NCBI GenBank assembly: GCA_947467605.1
Contig: CANIII010000021.1
Span: 1 to 64,000 of the forward strand
From: Acidobacteriota bacterium
GTDB taxonomy: Bacteria; Acidobacteriota; Vicinamibacteria; Vicinamibacterales; SCN-69-37
Reading direction: 5' to 3'
DNA length: 64,000 nt
The notes under the pieces were generated by a model, which saw nothing but the letters and a program-made list of their open reading frames with translations, was not told where the DNA came from and ran no database searches. Shown piece after piece: positions 8,367 to 15,462 of this stretch; within the stretch, counting starts at the first letter, position 1; each line of letters opens with the position of its first letter. Position numbers and translations under genes: made by a program.

Positions 8367-8606
8367 ATGGCAGAGTGGACCCGATCGGCGACATCGCTCA
8401 CGCGCATATTCACGTTGTCCTCATTTCCCGAAGCGATCGCGTTCGTGACCCGGCTTGGTTTCTACGCCGAGAGCGTGAATCATCATCCCGATATCCTCAT
8501 CAGCTACACGCGCGTGACGGTGACGTGGTCGACGCACGATACGGGCGGGATCACGGCGAAAGACGAGGCCGGGGCGAAGGCAACTGACGATCTCGCCGGG
8601 TCGTGA
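8367..8606 (+). CDS. Pterin-4a-carbinolamine dehydratase (short form)
   Basis: 79 residues matching the core of the family: FPEAIAFVTRLGFYAESV, NHHPDI, YTRVTVTWSTHD and GGITAKD. The catalytic histidines of HHPD and THD are present. Typical members have about 20 more N-terminal residues. Here the protein begins right before the first beta strand and no better upstream start is seen, so it may be a natural short form. It recycles oxidised tetrahydropterin cofactor for aromatic amino-acid hydroxylases. No hydroxylase gene is in the window. It lies 3 bases after the TetR stop. Confidence 0.82.
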   Translation: MAEWTRSATSLTRIFTLSSFPEAIAFVTRLGFYAESVNHHPDILISYTRVTVTWSTHDTGGITAKDEAGAKATDDLAGS

Positions 8607-8660
8607 TCTCGGTCCTGAGCCTCCGCCGGAGGATGCCGCAAGCTGATCTACAATCCGCCC

Positions 8661-9614
8661 ATGAAGACTCCACGCGTGTTCAGCGGCCTCATTCTTCTGT
8701 TGGCGCTCATGTGGGTGTTGCCTGGCCGGGCGCAACAGCCGGCTGTGCAGCCGGTGGCTCCGGCGTCCGCGCCGGAATACGGTCCTGCCAAAGGCACGCT
8801 CGTCATCATTGGCGGCAACATGAGCGACAACTTCGGCGTGCCGCAGAAATTCATTCAGCTCGCGGGCGGGCCGAACAAGAAGTTCGTGATCGTGCCAACC
8901 AACGGCGGCAACCGCAGCGCTGACGGCAAGCCGATCGACTACAAGCCGGAAACGGTGCTCGCCGCGTGGAAGAAGCGCGGACTGACCAACGTCGTGATGC
9001 TCCATACGTGGGATCCGAAGGTGGCCGACACGGAAGAATTCGTGAAGCCGCTCCTCGACGCCGATGCCGTCTGGTTCGACGGCGGCCGTCAGTGGAACAT
9101 GGTCGATTCCTACATGGGCACGCGCACGTTGAAGGAATTCTGGAATGTGCTCAACCGCGGCGGCGTGATCGCGGGCAGTTCGGCCGGCGCGACGATTCAG
9201 AGCGACTACCTCGTGCGCGGCGACTCGAAGGGCCCGGACATCATGATGACCGACGAGCCGAATCATCAGCACGGCTTCGCCATGCTGAAACATTCGGCCA
9301 TCGATCAGCACATCAACACGCGCAATCGCTGGGACGACCTCATCCCGGTCGTCAAGAAGTACCCGCAGTACCTCGGCATCGGCCTCTCCGAAGACACCGC
9401 CATCGTCGTCACCGGCGACAAGTTTGAAGTGATCGGGCGATGGAAGGTGACGGTGCACGACAACACGCACGCCTATCAGCCGTGGGAAAAGCCGTACGAC
9501 GTGCTGAACGTCGGCGATGTCTACGACATGAAGTCGCGCAAGATTGTGAAGCGGGGTAATGGTGCCAACTCTGGCCGCGGCGGTGGTGGGGGAGGGCTAC
9601 CGGGATATTGTTAG
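8661..9614 (+). CDS. Secreted cyanophycinase-like peptidase S51 family protein
   Basis: 317 residues with a signal peptide (MKTPRVFSGLILLLALMWVL, cleavage near GRAQQ). The S51 serine nucleophile motif GVIAGSSAGATI carries Ser at about 174. VIIGGNMSD and VIVPTNGGNRS form the glutamine-amidotransferase-like core, as in cyanophycinases. Cyanophycinases cut multi-Arg-Asp polymers; secreted relatives have broader Asp-peptide roles. The C-terminus is a Gly/Arg tract (SGRGGGGGGLPGYC), unusual for the family but shared with other secreted proteins in this window. The MerR gene starts 6 bases later. Confidence 0.82.
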   Translation: MKTPRVFSGLILLLALMWVLPGRAQQPAVQPVAPASAPEYGPAKGTLVIIGGNMSDNFGVPQKFIQLAGGPNKKFVIVPTNGGNRSADGKPIDYKPETVLAAWKKRGLTNVVMLHTWDPKVADTEEFVKPLLDADAVWFDGGRQWNMVDSYMGTRTLKEFWNVLNRGGVIAGSSAGATIQSDYLVRGDSKGPDIMMTDEPNHQHGFAMLKHSAIDQHINTRNRWDDLIPVVKKYPQYLGIGLSEDTAIVVTGDKFEVIGRWKVTVHDNTHAYQPWEKPYDVLNVGDVYDMKSRKIVKRGNGANSGRGGGGGGLPGYC

Positions 9615-9620
9615 GCTCGC

Positions 9621-10088
9621 ATGCGCCTGAAGTCCTCCTACAGCTCTCGGGAAGTGGCCGCCCTTTCGGGGCTGACGGCCCGGCAGCTGCAATGGTGGGA
9701 CGCGAACGGCATCTTTCAGTCGTCGATTGCCTCACGCAAGACCGATCAGGGCGGCTTCACCGAACGACGCTACTCCCCGATGGACGTGCTCGAGCTGATC
9801 GCGCTGGCCGACCTCCGGCGCAAGGGATTCGAGCCCTCGCAGCTGAAACATCTCACTGATACGCTCCGCGATTATTTTCGGCGTCGGTTGTCTGAGACGC
9901 TGGACGATGCGGGAGAATTGCGGCTGTTGACCGACGGGAAAGCGCTGTTTCTGCGCACGCGGCAGGGGCATGTGTTTGATTTGCTGGTCGATCCGATGCA
10001 ACCGATGATTTCCGACGGTTTGCCCATGAAACCCGTGACGGCCAGGGCACAGCGAAGTCAGAAGGCGAAAGACAAAAGGCAGAAATGA
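9621..10088 (+). CDS. MerR family transcriptional regulator
   Basis: 155 residues. The N-terminal winged helix-turn-helix has SSREVAALSGLTARQLQWWD and RRYSPMDVLELIALADLRRKG, the standard MerR recognition layout. The C-terminal half has no cysteine cluster, so it is not a metal sensor of the MerR/CueR type. The basic tail (RAQRSQKAKDKRQK) precedes a 4-bp ATGA overlap with the M14 peptidase gene, so regulator and peptidase are coupled. The likely role is local regulation of the peptidase genes. Confidence 0.82.
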   Translation: MRLKSSYSSREVAALSGLTARQLQWWDANGIFQSSIASRKTDQGGFTERRYSPMDVLELIALADLRRKGFEPSQLKHLTDTLRDYFRRRLSETLDDAGELRLLTDGKALFLRTRQGHVFDLLVDPMQPMISDGLPMKPVTARAQRSQKAKDKRQK

Positions 10089-12772
10089 TGAACCTACGAA
10101 AAACCGTCTCCATTCTTCTTCTCATTGGTTCGACAACCCTGCTCGCGCAAACCACGACAGCGCCGAAACCGAAGATGCCGGCGCTGCCGACTCCCGCGTC
10201 CGTCTTTGGCTTCGAGCCCGGCGCCGACAACAAGCTGGCGACCTACGACCAGTCGGTGACGTACTTCAGCCTGCTCGCCGAAGCCGCGTCGAAGAACATG
10301 GTGATCCGCCAGGCCGGCAAGACGAGCCAGGGGCGGACGTACATCTTCGCGCTGATCTCGAGCGCCGAGAACATTGCGAAGATCGATCGGCTGCGTGAAA
10401 TTGCGATCACGCTCGCGCATCCGGAGAATCTGACAGAAGCGCAGGCGAAAGCGCTCACGAAGGAAGGCAAGGCGTTCGTCCACATCGACGGCGGGTTGCA
10501 CGCCACCGAGAGCGCTGGACCGCAACAAACGCCTCTCCTCGCGTACGACATCCTCAGGCAGAAAGACGATCCGAAGTTCAAGGCCATTCTCGACAACTGC
10601 GTGCTGATGCTTTGGCCCACGATCAATCCAGACGGCCAGCAACTGGTCGCAGAAACGTGGATGGCGACGCAGCAGAATCCGCAGCAGCTGTATCAGGAAT
10701 ACGTGGGCCACGACAACAATCGCGACGCCTACATGATGAACATGATCGAGTCGCGCGTGATCGAGCACACGTGGCGCGCGTGGGAACCGAACATCATTTA
10801 CGTGCACCATCAGTCGTCGCCGTTTCCGACGCGCATCTGGTTGCCGCCGTTCGCGGCGCCGATCGCGACGCATGCGCCGGCGCTGATGTCGAGCGAACTC
10901 AACATGATCGGCATGGCGATCGCGCAAGGCCTCGATGAAGAAGGCAAGCCCGGCGCGACGCACATGGACGACACGTTTGACGCCTGGTATCCGGGCTACA
11001 TCGACTACCTGCCCGTGTTCAAAAACATTCCGGCCTTCTGGACCGAGACACAGGGCAGCGGTCCGGCGCCGCGCACTTCGACCCTCGAACAGGTGCCGGC
11101 GACGATGCGCTACGCGCAGCCGCTCTATCCGAATCCGTGGCTCGGCGGCACGTGGCATCTGCGCGACGCGGTCGATTATCAGGAGACCGCATCGATTTCC
11201 ACGCTCGATTGGGCGGCGAAGTACAAAGACAACCTGTTGATGAATCGCTACCGCGCTGGCCGCGCGCAGATCGAACAGGGCAAGAAGCAGGCGCCGTATG
11301 CGTATGTCTTTCCGCAGGACCAGCGCGACCCGGTCGCCCCCGTGGAGCTGCTCCGTCGATTGGCCTTCTCCGGCGTGCGCGTGTCGCAGGCGAGCGCGCC
11401 GATCACGATCGACGGCACGTCGTACCCCGCCGGCACGTGGGTGATTCCGACGGATCAGGAATTTGCCGCGCTCGCGCGCGAAGTGCTCGACGCGCAGGTG
11501 TATCCGGTGCCGCCGAATGGCACGATCAATCAACCGTATGACGCCGCCGGCTGGACGCTGCCGTACACATTCGGCGTGAAGATGGCCACGGCGAAGACGC
11601 CGCTCAGCGACGACACGCGCAAGAGTCTAAAACTGCTCGGGCCCGTCGTCGATCCGAAGGCGAAGCCGACCGCGTATAACCTCACTGAGGCCTCAAAGAC
11701 GACAGACGCGGCCGCGTTCGACAGCGTGCCTGGCATTGGCTTCAACTCATCACCGGGCGCGGCGGCGGTGGTGCCAGTCGCCGGTGCGATCACGGGCGCG
11801 GGCGACGCCCTTTCGCTCGATCCGTCACAGACCAACACGTTCAAGGCCATCTACACCGCGTGGAAGCAGGGCGCGGCGGTGAAATTCCTGGCGGCCTCAG
11901 GCACCACGGGCGCGCGCTACCTCATCACGGGACTGGCACCTGCTGCGCAGGACGCGCTGGTGAAGTCGCTGGCGCTGCAGGCGTCGCGCACGGCCACCGC
12001 CGGCGTGGACGTGAAGAAGCCGCGCATCGGTCTGTACAACTCGCCGTCGAGCATGGACTCGGGTTGGACGCGCTGGGTGCTCGAGCAGTACGGCATCGAA
12101 TACACGTCGATTCTCCCGGCAGATTTCCCGGGCACCGGCGCGCTCAAGGATCGCTTTGATGTGATTCTGCTCACTGACGACGGCGGCGCGGCATTCGGCG
12201 GCGGCGGCGGTCGTGGCGGTCGCGGCGGTGGCGGAGCGCCTGGCGGTGGACGCGGTGGCGCAGCACCAACAGCACCAGCAGCGCCTCCAGCACCGTCACC
12301 GAACATCAAGGCGATCGACGACTTCGTGCGCGCCGGCGGCACGCTCGTGGCATTTAACCGCGCGTCGCTGCAGGCGGCCAGCGCGCTGCAGTTCCCGATC
12401 ACGAGCACGACAACCGCCAAGCTGCGCACTGAGTTCTTCGTCGGCGGCAGCGTGCTGCAGGTGACGACCGATCCAACACAGCGCGTGATGGCCGGCATGG
12501 ACACAACCGCGGGCGTGTTCTTCGACAGCGGCCCGGTCTTCGACGTGGCCGCTGGCTTCAAAGCGACGGTCCTCGCGAAGTACCAGGACACGGGCTCACC
12601 GCTGATGTCGGGCTACCTCCTCGGCGAGAAGCTGATGAACGGCAAAGCCGCCGCACTCGACATCGACCTCGGCGCCGGCCACGTCGTCATGCTCGGCTTC
12701 CGCCCCCAGTGGCGCGGCCAGACCATGGGCGCGTTCAAGGTGATCTTCAACGCGCTGTTGTCGGGGAAATAG
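10085..12772 (+). CDS. Large secreted M14 family zinc carboxypeptidase-like protein
   Basis: 895 residues with a signal peptide (MMNLRKTVSILLLIGSTTLL). The M14 zinc motif appears as HIDGGLHATESAGP (H-x-x-E), with the third ligand probably in IYVHHQSSPF. NPDGQQL and FWTETQGSG supply substrate-binding and catalytic residues. The second half is a glutamine-amidotransferase-like domain of the type often appended to acidobacterial M14 proteins. It is interrupted by a Gly/Arg-rich segment (about residues 705-735) and ends in GHVVMLGFRPQWR. The fragment at the left window edge is a paralogue. Likely role: digestion of extracellular or periplasmic peptides. Confidence 0.88.
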   Translation: MMNLRKTVSILLLIGSTTLLAQTTTAPKPKMPALPTPASVFGFEPGADNKLATYDQSVTYFSLLAEAASKNMVIRQAGKTSQGRTYIFALISSAENIAKIDRLREIAITLAHPENLTEAQAKALTKEGKAFVHIDGGLHATESAGPQQTPLLAYDILRQKDDPKFKAILDNCVLMLWPTINPDGQQLVAETWMATQQNPQQLYQEYVGHDNNRDAYMMNMIESRVIEHTWRAWEPNIIYVHHQSSPFPTRIWLPPFAAPIATHAPALMSSELNMIGMAIAQGLDEEGKPGATHMDDTFDAWYPGYIDYLPVFKNIPAFWTETQGSGPAPRTSTLEQVPATMRYAQPLYPNPWLGGTWHLRDAVDYQETASISTLDWAAKYKDNLLMNRYRAGRAQIEQGKKQAPYAYVFPQDQRDPVAPVELLRRLAFSGVRVSQASAPITIDGTSYPAGTWVIPTDQEFAALAREVLDAQVYPVPPNGTINQPYDAAGWTLPYTFGVKMATAKTPLSDDTRKSLKLLGPVVDPKAKPTAYNLTEASKTTDAAAFDSVPGIGFNSSPGAAAVVPVAGAITGAGDALSLDPSQTNTFKAIYTAWKQGAAVKFLAASGTTGARYLITGLAPAAQDALVKSLALQASRTATAGVDVKKPRIGLYNSPSSMDSGWTRWVLEQYGIEYTSILPADFPGTGALKDRFDVILLTDDGGAAFGGGGGRGGRGGGGAPGGGRGGAAPTAPAAPPAPSPNIKAIDDFVRAGGTLVAFNRASLQAASALQFPITSTTTAKLRTEFFVGGSVLQVTTDPTQRVMAGMDTTAGVFFDSGPVFDVAAGFKATVLAKYQDTGSPLMSGYLLGEKLMNGKAAALDIDLGAGHVVMLGFRPQWRGQTMGAFKVIFNALLSGK

Positions 12773-12788
12773 ATCAAGAGCTATCAAC

Positions 12789-12904
12789 ATGGAGGGCCAT
12801 GAAGGGCCATGAGGAAGATCAACATCAACACCAACAGGTTTTCGAAGAGCTTTCTGAAAAACTGTCTGTGTCTTTCTTCACTGCTCTTCATTGCCCTTCA
12901 TGGC
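12789..12904. repeat. Imperfect long inverted repeat overlapping a gene start
   Basis: The left arm has two tandem ATGRAGGGCC units (12789-12808) and continues into the gene start at 12809. The sequence GCCATGAAGGGC (12796-12807) is the exact inverse complement of GCCCTTCATGGC (12893-12904). The arms stay similar inwards (CAACAGGTTTTC against GAAAAACTGTCTG). The element supplies both the start codon and the hydrophobic signal-peptide region of the following gene. Confidence 0.65.
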
Positions 12905-13891
12905 TATTCGCTTGTCGCAGCGCGCGCAGCGGCCGAACTTCCTGCGCGTCTCACTGACGCCGAGTTCTGGTCGCTCAGTCAGAACTCATCTGAGCCCGGC
13001 GGCTATTTCCGCCAGGCGGACATCACCAATTTCACATCGAATGAGATGTTGTTTCAGTACGTGATTCCGGACCTCACTGCGCGTGTGAAACAGGGCAGTG
13101 TCTACCTCGGCGTTGGCCCCGAGCAGAACTATACGTACATGACCGCACTGCGCCCGTCGATGGCGATCATCTTCGACATTCGCCGTGGCAACCTGGATCT
13201 GCAGCTGATGTACAAAGCGCTCTTTGAACTGTCGAAGGATCGCGCGGAGTTCGTGTCGCTGCTCTTCGCCAAACCGCGTCCCGATGGATTGACGACGACG
13301 GCGACGGCGTCGCAGCTGTTTGGCGCGTTTGGCCGCGTGGAATCGAGCAAGGCGTTGTACGACAGGACGCTCGCGGCGATGAAGGTGCACCTGACGAAGA
13401 CTCACTCCCTGCCGGTGCCCCAGCGTGATCTGGACGGCATCGAGACGGTGTACCAGACGTTCTACCAGAGCGGTTTCTATCTGCGCCCGTCGCCGTCGTA
13501 TGCCGACTTGATGACCGCGACCGACGCGGCGGGAAAGTCGCGCAGCTATCTGGCGACAGAAGAATCGTTTCTCTGGTTGAAGGATCTGCAATCGCGCAAT
13601 CTGGTGGTGCCGGTTGTCGGCGACTTCTCGGGGCCGAAGGCACTGCGCGCCGTCGGAACATACCTCAAGTCGAGGCGCGCGACGGTCGGCGCGTTCTATC
13701 TCTCAAACGTCGAGCAATACCTCACGCCCTCGACAGTGTGGAATGCGTTCTGTGCAAACGTGGCGACCATGCCGCTGGATGGATCGAGCACGTTCATCCG
13801 CTCGTCGAGCGGTGGCGGTGGTGGCGGTCGGGGCGTTGGTTTTGTGAATTCCCTCGGCGCGATGGCGACTGAAGTCAGCGCCTGTAGATGA
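12809..13891 (+). CDS. Exported LIC_10091-family conserved protein, function unknown
   Basis: 360 residues. After a signal-like N-terminus (residues about 15-40, SLLFIALHGYSLVAARAAA) the body matches the LIC_10091-type conserved family: FWSLSQNSSEPGGYFR, VYLGVGPEQNYTYMTALRP and FDIRRGNLDLQLMYKALFEL. No catalytic role is established. The Gly-rich pattern and acidic strand ends are compatible with a methyltransferase-like fold, but that is speculative. Near the C-terminus is a Gly-rich insertion (SGGGGGGRGVGF). The first 30 codons lie inside an inverted repeat, so the true start is uncertain. The gene ends next to a long hairpin shared with the convergent shell-protein gene. Confidence 0.72.
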   Translation: MRKININTNRFSKSFLKNCLCLSSLLFIALHGYSLVAARAAAELPARLTDAEFWSLSQNSSEPGGYFRQADITNFTSNEMLFQYVIPDLTARVKQGSVYLGVGPEQNYTYMTALRPSMAIIFDIRRGNLDLQLMYKALFELSKDRAEFVSLLFAKPRPDGLTTTATASQLFGAFGRVESSKALYDRTLAAMKVHLTKTHSLPVPQRDLDGIETVYQTFYQSGFYLRPSPSYADLMTATDAAGKSRSYLATEESFLWLKDLQSRNLVVPVVGDFSGPKALRAVGTYLKSRRATVGAFYLSNVEQYLTPSTVWNAFCANVATMPLDGSSTFIRSSSGGGGGGRGVGFVNSLGAMATEVSACR

Positions 13892-13895
13892 CGGT

Positions 13896-13985
13896 GTAGA
13901 AACGACCTCGGGAGTCGTTTCGCCCTCTCAACGGAAACCCTGGTTTCCGTTTTGGAGGCGAAACGACTCCCGAGGTCGTTTCTAC
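13896..13985. terminator. Very long nested hairpin between convergent genes
   Basis: Perfect 29-bp arms at 13896-13924 and 13957-13985 enclose a second perfect 10-bp stem (13930-13939 with 13942-13951) with a 2-base turn. The left arm starts 4 bases after the LIC_10091-family stop. The right arm covers the stop codon of the shell-protein gene on the other strand. It therefore sits exactly where both transcripts should end. There is no long T-run, so it may act as a bidirectional barrier or RNA 3'-end stabiliser, or be a REP-like element. Confidence 0.7.
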
Positions 13986-14275
13986 TCGATCGGAAAGATG
14001 GCCGACACGTCGTCGGCGGGTCGCGGAATCACGTGGACGCCGACCAGTTCGCCGACCTTGCGCGCTGCTGCCGCGCCTGCGTCCGTGGCGGCCTTGACCG
14101 AGGCCACGTCACCGCGCACGATCGCGGTGCACAACCCTGCATCAACCTTCTGATATCCGACGAACGTCACGTTCGCGGTTTTCAGCATGGCATCGGCGGC
14201 TTCCACCATACCCACGAGGCCGCGGGTTTCCACCATGCCAAGGGCATCGCCAGGAACGGGTTTCGTCGTCGGCAT
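13982..14275 (-). CDS. Bacterial microcompartment shell protein (BMC-H type), orphan
   Basis: 97 residues, one BMC domain. Visible landmarks are [40 protein letters not shown] and [20 protein letters not shown], followed by [12 protein letters not shown]. This is the normal single-domain hexamer-forming type (PduA/EutM/CcmK group). The N-terminal extension [10 protein letters not shown] is slightly longer than in classic members. The gene follows the D-threonine-aldolase-family gene by 12 bases on the same strand, so they are probably co-transcribed. No pentamer (BMC-P), trimer, aldehyde dehydrogenase or other shell gene is in the window. It is either a satellite of a locus elsewhere or a stand-alone shell protein. 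Confidence 0.92.
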   Translation of the reverse strand: MPTTKPVPGDALGMVETRGLVGMVEAADAMLKTANVTFVGYQKVDAGLCTAIVRGDVASVKAATDAGAAAARKVGELVGVHVIPRPADDVSAIFPIE

Positions 14276-14287
14276 ACGTAAGAGACT

Positions 14288-15415
14288 CTAGCTGATCCTG
14301 CCGCGAGCCGCTACTTTGATTCGGCCTGCGACCGTCTCGCCGTCAGCGAGCACCAACTCATCCATCAGGTTGGTGACAACGCAGGAGTGATTGGGCAGGA
14401 CGCGGACGCGGTCGCCGATCTTGAGGCGCGTGGGCATCGTGGCTTTCACCGTCGCGTGTTCTTCCGAGAGGCGCTCGATGACAAGCGTTGGATCAGGCGT
14501 GCCGTCGGGCAGGATGACCAGGCCGTGACCCGGCATCGCGATGAAGCCTCGCGCGCCGTCGAGCGCAAGCGTCTTGGCGCCGCTGTCGAGGATGACTCGG
14601 TCAGGCGCCGGACGCGACACGACGGTCGCGGCGATGAACATCGCGCACGTGTCGAGGGTGGCCGCGCCGAGGCCCGTCTGTGTGCGATCAAGAAACACGT
14701 AGTTGCCCGGGCGCATTTCGGTGGGCGCGAACGGTGCGCCTATCTGTTTGTCGATGAAGCGCGATGTCGGCGTTGATCCCACGCTGATTTCTTCAATCTT
14801 CACACCGAGTGCCGTCGCGCGTTCGGCCAGATCGCGCAGCATCTCGGCTTCGCGCGTCGCGATGTACTCGAGCTCCAGCTCCGACGCCGCGTGATACGCC
14901 TGCCCCGCGTGACTGAGGAGTCCGCGAAAGTTGATGCCGGGCAGTGACGCGACAAACGCCACGCGATCGGCGGCGTCTGCAGCTGCGGGGTTGATACCGC
15001 AGCGATGGAAGCCCACGTCCACTTTCACGAGGACGTCGAGCTTCTTGCCCACGTCCTTCATGGCATCCGACCAGCCCTGCGCCACGTCCATGTCGTCGAC
15101 GATGATCGAGAGGCGTGTCTTACCGAGCAATGCGATGACGCGATCGGCATTGACGGGGTTGATTGGATAGGGGAGTCGAATATCGCTGATGCCGGCATCC
15201 GCAAACACTTCCGCCTCGCCGAGTTTCGCGCAACAGATACCGACCGCGCCGGCATCGATCTGCATCTTCGCGATCTCAATACTCTTGTGCGTCTTCGCGT
15301 GCGGCCGCAGTGCCACGCCGGCGGCGCGCGCGCGTGCCGCCATGGCGTTGATGTTGGCGCGAAGGCGGTTGATATCGACGATCGCAAACGGCGTTCGGAG
15401 ATCCGTGAGCTGCAT
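14288..15415 (-). CDS. D-threonine aldolase / D-serine dehydratase family PLP enzyme
   Basis: 375 residues of the alanine-racemase-like barrel family that includes D-threonine aldolase, 3-hydroxy-D-aspartate aldolase and metal-dependent D-serine dehydratase. The PLP-lysine motif RPHAKTHKSIE lies at about residues 37-47. GICCAKLGEAEVFADAG follows, and the metal-binding H-x-C of PNHSCVV lies near residues 341-347. D-threonine aldolase would make glycine and acetaldehyde; the dehydratase would make pyruvate. The sequence alone does not decide between them. It is upstream of and probably co-transcribed with the shell-protein gene. A GATAAT-like box lies just before its start. Confidence 0.85.
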   Translation of the reverse strand: MQLTDLRTPFAIVDINRLRANINAMAARARAAGVALRPHAKTHKSIEIAKMQIDAGAVGICCAKLGEAEVFADAGISDIRLPYPINPVNADRVIALLGKTRLSIIVDDMDVAQGWSDAMKDVGKKLDVLVKVDVGFHRCGINPAAADAADRVAFVASLPGINFRGLLSHAGQAYHAASELELEYIATREAEMLRDLAERATALGVKIEEISVGSTPTSRFIDKQIGAPFAPTEMRPGNYVFLDRTQTGLGAATLDTCAMFIAATVVSRPAPDRVILDSGAKTLALDGARGFIAMPGHGLVILPDGTPDPTLVIERLSEEHATVKATMPTRLKIGDRVRVLPNHSCVVTNLMDELVLADGETVAGRIKVAARGRIS

Positions 15416-15462
15416 GCCGATAGATTATCCTGCGGTGGCCACGGCGATCGGCGCGGGTGCGC

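Noticed and set aside
10094-11533. 479-codon open frame on the minus strand
   Set aside because: Antisense to the catalytic domain of the M14 peptidase; Arg/His-rich with no recognisable motifs.
13982-15415. Complete bacterial microcompartment operon
   Set aside because: Only one shell gene is present; BMC-P, aldehyde dehydrogenase and phosphotransacylase are absent from all 64 kb.
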